NCBI GenBank assembly: GCA_964502465.1
Contig: CAZCWX010000569.1
Span: 1-7,947, forward strand
DNA from: CAZCWX01 sp964502465
Lineage (GTDB): Bacteria > Desulfobacterota > Binatia > Bin18
DNA length: 7,947 bases
Direction of reading: 5' to 3'
In this document: positions 1 through 5,962 of the stretch, piece by piece
Position numbering within the stretch: the stretch's first letter is position 1
Layout: each line of letters opens with the position of its first letter
Notes under the pieces: model-generated
Databases searched by the model: none
Told to the model about the DNA's origin: nothing
Seen by the model: only the letters and a program-made list of their open reading frames with translations
Made by a program: the position numbers and the translations under genes

Positions 1-1
1 C

Positions 2-733
2 CGCGCCTATAACAACTGGGCGGCTGAGTATACATCGGTGGCATCTGAGCGGCTGCGTTGGGCGGCGGCACTGCCGATGCAGGACGTCGAGGAGGCGATC
101 ACGGAAGCGCAGCGCGCGGCGCAGAACGGCTGCGTCAGTTATTACATGCGGCCGAACCCGGTGCGTGGCCGCACGTTGTGGTGCGACGACTACCTGCCGC
201 TGTGGGCAGAGATTGAGAAGATCGGCAAGCCGCTCTCAACGCATGACTCGGCGTCGGCGTCGGTGCCATCGTTCGGCGACCGCATGGAGACACATACCAG
301 CGGTCATATTTTGTCGCATCCCTTTGAAGCCATGGCGGCGATGGCAGGGCTGATCTGGTTCGGGATCTTCGAGAAATTTCCCCAGTTGAAAGTCATCCAT
401 GTCGAAGGGGATGGGGGCTGGACGCCATACTGGCTGCAGCGGATGGAGCAGCATTGGAACTTTAGTGGCAACGCCGAGCATGAGTACCTCACCAAGCGTC
501 CGACCGAATACTTCCGCAGTAATGTCTGTGTGGCGTTTCGCGGCGACGAGCCGACGATGAAGGCTGCGGTTGAATTGGTCGGCGACGATAACTTCACCTG
601 GGACTCCGACTACCCGCATCCTGATGGCACCTATCCTTGGGGCGTCGAAGCCATGCTCAAGCAACCAATCCCCCAGGAGTCCAAACGCAAACTCTTGTGG
701 GATAACGCCGCCCGCGTCTTCAACCTCCAGTAG
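2..733 (+). CDS. Amidohydrolase-2 family metal-dependent hydrolase (5' truncated by window edge)
   Basis: The reading frame is open from the window's first bases (RAYNNWAAEY...), so the gene starts upstream and the GTG at 38 is not its start. About 243 residues are visible; full-length family members usually have 330-400. The sequence fits the C-terminal two thirds of an amidohydrolase-2 (PF04909) TIM barrel. Visible landmarks are LPMQDVEEAI, a THDSAS histidine, HILSHPFEAM, the IHVEGDGGWTPYWLQRME strand-helix, and WDSDYPHPDGTYP near visible residue 203. In that last motif the Asp of SDYPH is the usual metal/catalytic residue. Relatives include ACMSD/gamma-resorcylate-decarboxylase-like and other cytosolic C-C or C-N hydrolases; the substrate cannot be assigned. 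The stop codon at 731-733 lies inside the 3' end of the convergent MBL-fold gene. Confidence 0.88.
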   Translation, partial: RAYNNWAAEYTSVASERLRWAAALPMQDVEEAITEAQRAAQNGCVSYYMRPNPVRGRTLWCDDYLPLWAEIEKIGKPLSTHDSASASVPSFGDRMETHTSGHILSHPFEAMAAMAGLIWFGIFEKFPQLKVIHVEGDGGWTPYWLQRMEQHWNFSGNAEHEYLTKRPTEYFRSNVCVAFRGDEPTMKAAVELVGDDNFTWDSDYPHPDGTYPWGVEAMLKQPIPQESKRKLLWDNAARVFNLQ

Positions 734-1541
734 CGGGCTGTTCGTTAGGATCGACATCCAGGCGCACGACGGTGTCCTGTAACGCTGGAGAGGGTGCAGG
801 GTACTGGTGCATGACGAGCGGATCATGGCCCGGGATAATGTGATGGGGCGAGTCGGCCAGGCGTTCGACCTTACGAAAGGCATCAAGCATGGCCCCGATA
901 TCCACGACGGCAATGAACGGGCGGTTGGTCCGCAGATTTTCGTAATAATGGCTCGCATCAGAGGCGAGTACCACATAGCCCCGCTGTGTGTGGACGCGTA
1001 CGACCTGCATCCCTGCCGTATGCCCGGGTGCCAGATGCAGCGTCAGTCCCGGCGCAACTTCCAGGTCGCCCTCGTATAATTCGAGTCGGCGCTTAAAGTT
1101 GAGCCGCACCACGCCGACGATATCTTCCTCTTCGAAGCCGTGGCCGAAGTAGGGGTACTGCACATAGCGCCCGGTAGCAAAGGCGATCTCGCGTTCCTGG
1201 AGATGAAAGCGCGCGTGCGGCAGTTTGTGAAAATTGCCGACATGATCGTAGTGTAGGTGCGTTAGAATGACATCGGTGACCGCGTCCGGGTCAATATCAA
1301 GACGCCGCAAGCTCTCGATCGGACAGCGCAGGAACGTGCGTTTGCGGCGTGCCGCAGTTTCCGCAGTGAATCCGGTATCGACTAAGAAAACCCGCCCTGG
1401 CCCGACGATGACCCAGGTGAAGTAGTCCATCGGCATCGGACCGTCGTGCGGGTCGCCGCCGATAAAATGGTCTGATCGCCGCGCATCGCGGGTCGCATAC
1501 CTGATGGCGAAAATAGTGTACTCGGGTAGCTTCTCAGTCAT
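720..1541 (-). CDS. MBL-fold metallohydrolase, N-acyl homoserine lactonase-like
   Basis: The protein is 273 residues long and begins MTEKLPEYTIF. The frame stays open back to 1736, but the ATG at 1541 is chosen because AGGAG lies 7 nt upstream and the extra N-terminus would translate repeat DNA. The metallo-beta-lactamase fold is clear. Zinc ligands are H95, H97, D99 and H100 in THLHYDHVGN, H174 in APGHTAG, D195 in LASDASH and H239 in IPGHDP, giving a complete dinuclear site. The order and spacing resemble AiiA-type lactonases and related uncharacterised hydrolases. Hydrolysis of a lactone or ester is likely; quorum quenching is only one possibility, and the catabolic neighbours make a pathway lactone equally plausible. 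It is the third gene of a probable minus-strand operon, 115 bp after the dehydrogenase, with a palindromic element in the gap. Confidence 0.88.
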   Translation of the reverse strand: MTEKLPEYTIFAIRYATRDARRSDHFIGGDPHDGPMPMDYFTWVIVGPGRVFLVDTGFTAETAARRKRTFLRCPIESLRRLDIDPDAVTDVILTHLHYDHVGNFHKLPHARFHLQEREIAFATGRYVQYPYFGHGFEEEDIVGVVRLNFKRRLELYEGDLEVAPGLTLHLAPGHTAGMQVVRVHTQRGYVVLASDASHYYENLRTNRPFIAVVDIGAMLDAFRKVERLADSPHHIIPGHDPLVMHQYPAPSPALQDTVVRLDVDPNEQPATGG

Positions 1542-1548
1542 TGTCCGT

Positions 1549-1553
1549 CTCCT
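1549..1553 (-). promoter_or_regulatory. Ribosome binding site of the MBL-fold gene
   Basis: On the minus strand AGGAG sits 7 nt before the ATG at 1541. It fixes the start there rather than at the upstream in-frame start of the longer open frame, which has no such site and would run through the palindromic element. Confidence 0.7.
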
Positions 1554-1556
1554 ACA

Positions 1557-1610
1557 AAATCCCCTGAAGCCCCCTTTGCCAAAGGGAGCAGTGCGTAGCG
1601 CGGGGGATTT
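1557..1610. repeat. Short interspersed palindromic element (AAATCCCC...GGGGATTT)
   Basis: Outer 8-bp arms AAATCCCC (1557-1564) and GGGGATTT (1603-1610) are exact inverted copies. Inside, CCCTTTG (1572-1578) and CAAAGGG (1580-1586) form a perfect 7-bp stem around one base. The pattern matches a class of small dispersed palindromes with 'cccctttg.caaaggggg' cores common in environmental bacterial genomes, which I recognise only by appearance. It lies in the 115-bp gap between the HIBADH-like gene and the MBL-fold gene, so it would be transcribed within the operon leader. A second CTTTGGCAAAG core (1630-1640) and an inverted GCAGTGCGT/ACGCACTGC pair (1588-1596 and 1646-1654) extend the structured region to about 1655. 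It may act as an mRNA processing or attenuation hairpin, but that is not shown. Confidence 0.7.
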
Positions 1611-1656
1611 GTCTCGGGGGCATAGGGCGCTTTGGCAAAGGCAAGCACGCACTGCG

Positions 1657-2601
1657 TTAGGAATCGCGCTTCTTGGCCTCACGCTGCAAGGCGTCGCGTA
1701 TGCGCTCCGGATCGACCGCGATCTGCACATCAGCACGCTCCTCTTGTAGAAGCATCGCTACACGCGAATCGCGCTCGCCCCAGCCGCGGTTGAGCGCCGT
1801 AGTCAACTCATCCAAAGCGAGGTTTGCCATAGGCATCGGCACATTCAGCTCACGGCCAAGGGCAGTGGCGAGCGATACGTCCTTGTGGGCCAGGCGCAGG
1901 GCAAAGTCCGGTGGATCGTACACTCCGGGCAGAAAATGGTTGACCAACGTGTCGAAGGTGCGGGTCCGCCCAAGCGCCCCCTGTCGTACGGCCTCCCAGA
2001 GCGCTAACGGCTCCACCCCGGCTTTAACACCCAGCGTGAACGCTTCCGATAGTGCGCGATTGAGCATGTAGCCTACACAGTTATGGACGAGCTTGGCCAC
2101 GCTCGCCGCGCCGATCGGACCGACATAGCGCGCCTGGTCACCGATGGCATCGAGCAACGGCTTGTAGCGTTCGAAAATGCGCTCTTCGCCGCCTACCCAG
2201 ATGGCCAGCTTGCCGGTCGCGGCTCCACGCGGGCCGCCGCTGACCGGTGCGTCCAGCATGTGGGCTTGCCGCTCGGCGAACGCTGCATGAAGGCGGCGTA
2301 CGACGGCCGGTGAGTTGGTCGATAAGTCGAAATACGCTCCGTCAGGACGTATACCAGCAAGAAGACCATCTTCACCGCATGTGACTGCCTCCACTTCGGC
2401 CGGACCAGGCAGTGAGGTCAACACCACCTCTGCCGCCTCAGCGACCTGCCGGGGTGTGTCGGCCCAGACCGCACCTGCGGCCAGATGAGGGGCGGTAGCA
2501 TCGCGCCGCGTATCGTGCACCACCAGGTGATACCCTGCCTTCTGCAGATTCGCGGCCATCTTGCCACCCATGGTCCCGAGCCCGACGAAACCCACCTGCA
2601 T
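1657..2601 (-). CDS. NAD(P)-dependent 3-hydroxyisobutyrate dehydrogenase-like oxidoreductase
   Basis: The 314-residue protein begins MQVGFVGLGTMGGKM and has the beta-hydroxyacid dehydrogenase layout. An N-terminal Rossmann domain carries G7-L-G9-T-M-G12, with D29 after the second strand. The substrate-binding motif DAPVSGG spans 116-122 and is followed by GAATGKL. The catalytic Lys is K169 with N173 in VAKLVHN. An all-helical C-terminal domain follows. The family oxidises 3-hydroxyisobutyrate or reduces tartronate semialdehyde and related beta-hydroxyacids; motifs alone do not pick the substrate. GGAGG lies 5 nt before this ATG. A second in-frame ATG at 2613 (adding MEAN) also has GGAG 6 nt upstream, so that start is nearly as likely. 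It is the second gene of the minus-strand cluster, 45 bp after the CMD-family gene. Confidence 0.9.
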   Translation of the reverse strand: MQVGFVGLGTMGGKMAANLQKAGYHLVVHDTRRDATAPHLAAGAVWADTPRQVAEAAEVVLTSLPGPAEVEAVTCGEDGLLAGIRPDGAYFDLSTNSPAVVRRLHAAFAERQAHMLDAPVSGGPRGAATGKLAIWVGGEERIFERYKPLLDAIGDQARYVGPIGAASVAKLVHNCVGYMLNRALSEAFTLGVKAGVEPLALWEAVRQGALGRTRTFDTLVNHFLPGVYDPPDFALRLAHKDVSLATALGRELNVPMPMANLALDELTTALNRGWGERDSRVAMLLQEERADVQIAVDPERIRDALQREAKKRDS

Positions 2602-2623
2602 GTTCGCCTCCATAGCGTGCTCC
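2602..2623 (-). promoter_or_regulatory. Two nested ribosome binding sites for the HIBADH-like gene
   Basis: On the minus strand GGAG (2623-2620) precedes the ATG at 2613 by 6 nt. GGAGG (2611-2607), which overlaps that ATG, precedes the ATG at 2601 by 5 nt. Both starts are in frame and differ by four residues. The inner site is the stronger match and places the start directly before the Rossmann strand. Confidence 0.55.
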
Positions 2624-2646
2624 AACCCGGTTCTGTGGTATCCGCG

Positions 2647-2973
2647 CTAGTCCTGCTCTTCGAAGACGTTTTTTGCCAAGCCTGCCGCCGACATGGCTGT
2701 CGGCCATCCCGAGTAAAAAGCCAGGTGCGTGATCAGTTCACTGATCTCGTCCTTGGTCACGCCGTTGCTCAGGGCACGATCGAGGTGCACGCGGAGCTGC
2801 TCAGGGCGGTAGAGGGCCACCAGGGCCGCGACCGTGATCAGGCTGCGGTCGCGTTTGGAGAGTCCGGGACGTTCCCAGACATCACCAAAGAGCACGTTTT
2901 CTGTGAGATCGATGAGCTTCGGCACGACAGGCCGCAGTTTTTCCCGAGCTGCTGTCGACGATGTTGTAGCCAT
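2647..2973 (-). CDS. Carboxymuconolactone decarboxylase (CMD) family protein, PcaC-like
   Basis: The 108-residue protein covers a single CMD domain (PF02627). The run RDRSLITVAAL, then EQLRVHLDRALSNGVTKDE (E58, H63, N70, G71) and HLAFYSGWPTAM are characteristic of the short gamma-carboxymuconolactone decarboxylase branch. There are no cysteines, so it is not an AhpD-type CXXC disulfide reductase. Authentic PcaC acts in the protocatechuate branch of the beta-ketoadipate pathway, but many family members beside amidohydrolases have unknown substrates and no other pca gene is seen here. The start is well supported: AAGGAGG lies 5 nt before the ATG at 2973. It is the first gene of the minus-strand cluster and faces a divergent intergenic region. 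Confidence 0.88.
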   Translation of the reverse strand: MATTSSTAAREKLRPVVPKLIDLTENVLFGDVWERPGLSKRDRSLITVAALVALYRPEQLRVHLDRALSNGVTKDEISELITHLAFYSGWPTAMSAAGLAKNVFEEQD

Positions 2974-2999
2974 TGATTCCTCCTTGTCATGAATGGCTA

Positions 3000-3028
3000 C
3001 TCGTAGTCGTTCGACGGGCGCCTGTCAA
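3000..3028 (-). promoter_or_regulatory. Candidate sigma70-type promoter for the CMD/HIBADH/MBL operon
   Basis: Reading the minus strand, a perfect TTGACA (3028-3023) is followed after 17 nt by TACGAG (3005-3000), which matches the -10 consensus at only three positions. Transcription would begin near 2993, about 20 nt before the CMD start codon. The -35 and spacing are good and the -10 is weak. Confidence 0.35.
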
Positions 3029-3057
3029 GCCGCAGAATCGGCCAGGGTGCATAACAA

Positions 3058-3139
3058 AATCCCGGATTCCCGCCGGAGCCTGTCCTGAGTCCTTCGACAC
3101 ACTCAGGATAAACTCCGTCGAAGGGCGGGAATGACGGGC
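3058..3139. repeat. Imperfect palindromic interspersed repeat
   Basis: Nested inverted arms are visible: ATTCCCGCC (3066-3074) with GGCGGGAAT (3124-3132), GGAG (3075-3078) with CTCC (3113-3116), and TCCTGAGT (3083-3090) with ACTCAGGA (3101-3108) around a 10-nt loop. A competing stem pairs CCTTCGAC (3091-3098) with GTCGAAGG (3117-3124), so two exclusive folds exist. The wording (TCCTGAGTCCTTCGAC, ATTCCCGCC) resembles a dispersed repeat family I have seen in environmental genomes. It lies between the two divergent promoter candidates. Confidence 0.75.
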
Positions 3140-3238
3140 AGGTTGAAATACTCGGTACAGAAGTGTTTTTGATGGTCTTGCTGTTTCTCTCTGCCCATAA
3201 GCCAAGCAATCGTTATGCCCCCGTGACACGGTTTCCGT

Positions 3239-3268
3239 TTGACAGATTGTCCACAACTTGCTTAGATC
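3239..3268 (+). promoter_or_regulatory. Candidate promoter for the hyuB-like gene
   Basis: A perfect TTGACA at 3239-3244 is followed 17-18 nt later by TTAGAT/TAGATC (3262-3268), a poor -10. A transcript from here would have a leader of about 65 nt. The -35 is convincing only because of its exact match; the assignment is tentative. Confidence 0.28.
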
Positions 3269-3330
3269 TTGACCCTCTACGCTACATTCTTTTTCGCCTG
3301 TCTGGGGGAAAGAGAGAACAGATCGAGCCA

Positions 3331-3336
3331 GGGAGG
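3331..3336 (+). promoter_or_regulatory. Ribosome binding site of the hyuB-like gene
   Basis: GGGAGG lies 4 nt before the ATG at 3341. It sets the start there instead of at the in-frame start at 3269, whose extra 24 residues do not resemble the family N-terminus. Confidence 0.75.
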
Positions 3337-3340
3337 TTTT

Positions 3341-5083
3341 ATGGAGCAACCGTTTGATCCGATTCTCGTCGAAGTGATCAGAAACCAGATTGCGGCGATT
3401 ACCGAGGAGATGACGCTCACCGTCTACCGGACCGGTCGCTCGGGCATGTGCAAAGTCGGGGATTTCGCGACCGCCGTCTGCGATCGCCAGGGCCGTCTCG
3501 TCGGCGAGGGCGGCTCCCCGTATCAAATGTGTGTCTTTATCGACACTATGGAAAATGTGCTGGCCAAGCACGGGAGCTCGCTCAACCCTGGCGACATCAT
3601 CCTTGCGAACGATCCATACTGCGGCATTTCCCATATGCCGGATATCACGCTGATTGCGCCCGCCTTTTGGCAAGACCAACTCGCGGGCTTTCTCATTTCC
3701 TATTCGCACCACACCGATATCGGTGGCCGCTTCGCCGGGGGAATTTCCAGCCTCTGCCAGTCCAGCTTTGAGGAGGGCGTCCGCATTCCGATGCTGAAGC
3801 TGTACGACGCCGGCAGACGGAACGACGCGCTGCTCGAGCTGATCGTGGCCAACGTGCGTACACCTGAGGAGTGGGTAGGTGACGTCGATGCGAAGGTAGC
3901 CAGTTGCTGGAAAGGCCAGGAGCAGCTCAAGAAGCTGCTCGACAAGTACGGCATGGAGCAATTCAACGCCACCTGTGACTACCTCGTGGATTACGCGGAG
4001 CGTGTGACGAGGGCAGCCATTCGGCAAATCCCTTCGGGCGAGTACCAGGAAGAGATGCTGTTTGAGGATGAGAATGAAGTGACAGGCGGTCCTGTACCGC
4101 TGAAAATGGTCATTCGGATCGAGGGCGATCACGCCACAGTCGATTTGTCGGCCAGCCCGCCACAGGTCAATGCGTCGATCAACGCGCCGCTGGTCTCGAC
4201 CAAATCCGTGACCCGGGCCCCGTTCAAAGCGATCTTGCCGGGCGACGCGATTACTAATATCGGCTTCGCCCGTGCGATCGATATCATTGTGCCGCCCGGG
4301 ACGTTGCTGAATCCCCGCTACCCTGCCGCGGTGGGTGGTCGCGCCTCGCTGATGATGACGTTAAGCAACATGGTGTATCGGGCCATCGCCAAGGCCCTGC
4401 CAGGAAGACTTGGCGGGGTCGGAGAGGGCGCCGACATGCTCCATTTCAATAGCCACAGCGAGGGCAGATACGTATCCTTTATGGACGTGTTCTTCGGCGG
4501 CTGGGGTGGACGGCCCCACGTGGATGGCATCGATGGGGCATCACCAATGGTAATGGGGGGCGGTTATGGGTCAATGCCGGCGGAACTGCTGGAACGCGAG
4601 TATCCGGTGGTCATCGAGGGCTTCGGCTTCGTGCCTGACACCGAAGGAGCGGGCCGACACCGCGGATCAGTATCGGTCTATCGGGAGTGGCGCTTTCGGC
4701 AGCCGGCCGAGGTGTTGCTGCGTACGGTTGGTCTGCGCGGCGCTGAGGGCCTGGCCGGAGGCGGACGCGGCGGCGACGCGGTGAACATTCACAGATCAGG
4801 TGAGCGTGAAACCGTCCTGACCCCTCAGGCCCATGTGCATCTCCAGGTGCAGCCGGGCGATCGGGTCTACCACAAAGTCCATGGTTCCGGCGGGTATGGC
4901 GATCCCTACGAGCGTGATCCCGAATTGGTCATAGTCGATGTGGTAGAAGGCAAAATCTCGGTAGAAAGAGCGCGCGAGGTCTACGGAGTCGTGATCGAGC
5001 CGGAGCAATTGACGCTCGACCGCGAAGGGACGCTCGCTTTAAGGTATAGGCTGAAGACCATCCTGGCCGCAGCGGCGGATTAG
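3341..5083 (+). CDS. Hydantoinase/5-oxoprolinase subunit B family protein (HyuB-like)
   Basis: The 580-residue protein begins MEQPFDPILVEVIRNQI and spans the whole hydantoinase B domain (PF02538), close to the usual length. Family landmarks appear in order: DPILVEVIRNQIAAITEEM, a DFATAVCDRQGRLV stretch, ILANDPYCGISHMPDITL, SYSHHTDIGGRFAGG, EGVRIPMLKL, the ANVRTPEEWVGD segment, and a glycine-rich C-terminal part ending with HGSGGYGDPYERDP. HyuB proteins normally form ATP-dependent amidohydrolases with HyuA and open cyclic amides such as N-methylhydantoin or 5-oxoproline. Related subunits occur in acetone-carboxylase-type complexes. No hyuA is next to it: the upstream neighbours run the other way and downstream lies a HEPN gene, so the partner must be elsewhere or absent. 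Cytosolic, with no signal peptide. The substrate is unknown. Confidence 0.93.
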   Translation: MEQPFDPILVEVIRNQIAAITEEMTLTVYRTGRSGMCKVGDFATAVCDRQGRLVGEGGSPYQMCVFIDTMENVLAKHGSSLNPGDIILANDPYCGISHMPDITLIAPAFWQDQLAGFLISYSHHTDIGGRFAGGISSLCQSSFEEGVRIPMLKLYDAGRRNDALLELIVANVRTPEEWVGDVDAKVASCWKGQEQLKKLLDKYGMEQFNATCDYLVDYAERVTRAAIRQIPSGEYQEEMLFEDENEVTGGPVPLKMVIRIEGDHATVDLSASPPQVNASINAPLVSTKSVTRAPFKAILPGDAITNIGFARAIDIIVPPGTLLNPRYPAAVGGRASLMMTLSNMVYRAIAKALPGRLGGVGEGADMLHFNSHSEGRYVSFMDVFFGGWGGRPHVDGIDGASPMVMGGGYGSMPAELLEREYPVVIEGFGFVPDTEGAGRHRGSVSVYREWRFRQPAEVLLRTVGLRGAEGLAGGGRGGDAVNIHRSGERETVLTPQAHVHLQVQPGDRVYHKVHGSGGYGDPYERDPELVIVDVVEGKISVERAREVYGVVIEPEQLTLDREGTLALRYRLKTILAAAAD

Positions 5084-5184
5084 TCACTGGCAGTTAGATG
5101 ACAAGAACAACTAGCTGTCTGAAAGAAAGGATCTGCAAGAGGCGAAGGCACTATTGAAAGAGCTGTCGTCACTATAGGAAATTT

Positions 5185-5568
5185 ATGAACTGGCGTGTGT
5201 ATCTGGTCAAGGCCAGGAATAACTTGCGCACTGCGCAGGGTGCGTATGACCAAGGAGATTTTGACTCCTGCGCCAGCCGCGCTTATTTTGCGGTCTTCCA
5301 GGTCGAGGTTGCCGCTCTCATCAAGTTGACAGACTTTCGCCAAGACCGTTGGGGACATGATCGTGTGCAAGAGGAATTCAACCGTAGACTAATTCGTGCT
5401 CGCAAGCTGTTCCCAGCTTCTCTGCGCTTCATTCACAACGACCTCATTGGTAGGAGGCATATCGCGGACTATAAAGATCAACACCTCAGCGCACGGACAG
5501 CTCAGCGTTGTCTGAAGCACGCGACTGAGATGATTACTACTATAGCCGGAGTATTGGAAGAGCCATGA
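5185..5568 (+). CDS. HEPN domain-containing protein (COG1895-like)
   Basis: This 127-residue, mostly helical protein has the HEPN pattern. An N-terminal helix YLVKARNNLRTAQGAYDQGD is followed by ASRAYFAVFQVEVAAL (30-45), matching the family's sRaYYavf..a.aLL helix. An H58-D-R-V-Q-E-E-F segment follows, then R90-R-H-I-A-D-Y (90-96) and a final long helix. The R..ADY form is typical of the COG1895-type branch; the RX4-6H RNase signature of other HEPN toxins is not evident, so ribonuclease activity is uncertain. AGGAA lies 4 nt before the ATG. Its stop overlaps the next gene's start in ATGA, implying translational coupling. HEPN proteins are often paired with a small nucleotidyltransferase (MNT) in toxin-antitoxin modules, and the partner here is atypical. 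Confidence 0.82.
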   Translation: MNWRVYLVKARNNLRTAQGAYDQGDFDSCASRAYFAVFQVEVAALIKLTDFRQDRWGHDRVQEEFNRRLIRARKLFPASLRFIHNDLIGRRHIADYKDQHLSARTAQRCLKHATEMITTIAGVLEEP

Positions 5569-5843
5569 GAACACAAATCACCCTCGCTGCAGACGCAAAG
5601 ACGCTTGATGCCCTTGCTAGATTCTTAGGGGAGTTCGAAAAGCTCAGCCCTGAGCCCGTTGTTCCACCAAAAGCCATTCGCGGCGAGGACAATGTAGTCT
5701 ATGTGGAGGCGGGGTATAAGACAGAAGAAGATACCTTTCTGGTGGGGGACCGGATGGCTGAGGTCGGTGCTGATATCGTGGAGGAAACGGGGGTACTGGT
5801 CGCTCTTGCCCCGTTTGTAGTTGAGGAAACCGGGCAATCTTAA
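5565..5843 (+). CDS. Small protein coupled to HEPN gene, possible degenerate MNT-like partner
   Basis: The 92-residue product begins MRTQITLAADAKTLDAL. The start overlaps the HEPN stop by 4 bp (ATGA), and a GGAAG lies 7 nt upstream. The C-terminal half, FLVGDRMAEVGADIVEETGVLVALAPFVV if read across 5737-5823, resembles the last strand-helix-strand of small nucleotidyltransferases, which often read like 'RD.i.dia.dv.le.GvlvsP.v'. The catalytic GSxxRG...SDxD motif that should precede it is missing in this frame, and I found no sign of it in the other forward frames. I therefore do not name it a nucleotidyltransferase. It may be a catalytically dead antitoxin, a shortened relic, or an unrelated HEPN partner. 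It is acidic and soluble, with no cysteines and no membrane segment. Confidence 0.65.
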   Translation: MRTQITLAADAKTLDALARFLGEFEKLSPEPVVPPKAIRGEDNVVYVEAGYKTEEDTFLVGDRMAEVGADIVEETGVLVALAPFVVEETGQS

Positions 5844-5962
5844 AAAAGCTGTAAGGGGATGGGCACTGTTGGCCCTGTTGTTCTCCAGAATGCTGACCAC
5901 AAGAGATCCTTGCCCTCGTGCAAAGTTGGAAGGCGAAAACGGTAGTCATAGGGAGATGGACC

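Larger units (their letters stand above)
2974..3340. other. Divergent intergenic region with two candidate promoters and a palindrome
   Basis: This 367-bp gap separates the minus-strand CMD operon from the plus-strand hyuB-like gene. From left to right it holds the CMD ribosome binding site (2979-2985), a candidate minus-strand promoter (3000-3028), a long imperfect palindrome (about 3058-3139) and a candidate plus-strand promoter (3239-3268). The hyuB ribosome binding site (3331-3336) comes last. I see no convincing protein-coding gene; the open frames crossing it are shadows or upstream extensions. Confidence 0.6.

Noticed and set aside
236..976. Minus-strand open frame of 246 codons across the amidohydrolase/MBL junction
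   Set aside because: It overlaps the motif-bearing parts of both recognised genes in a different frame and has composition typical of an antisense shadow.
1541..1736. N-terminal extension of the MBL-fold protein to 338 residues
   Set aside because: The extension translates the palindromic repeat, lacks a ribosome binding site, overlaps the dehydrogenase gene's 3' end, and does not resemble the family N-terminus.
2987..4132. Long minus-strand open frame of 381 codons opposite the hyuB-like gene and the intergenic region
   Set aside because: It lies antisense to a clear HyuB homologue, crosses the palindromic repeat, has no ribosome binding site that I can see, and its translation shows no family motif.
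5098..5157. 19-codon open frame beginning ATG at 5098 upstream of the HEPN gene
   Set aside because: There is no ribosome binding site, the product has no recognisable feature, and the length is expected by chance.
5844..5962. Possible terminator after the small HEPN partner gene
   Set aside because: Only a weak GGGC/GCCC pairing (about 5880-5895 region) without a following T-run; the A-run at 5843-5848 is on the wrong side for a plus-strand intrinsic terminator.
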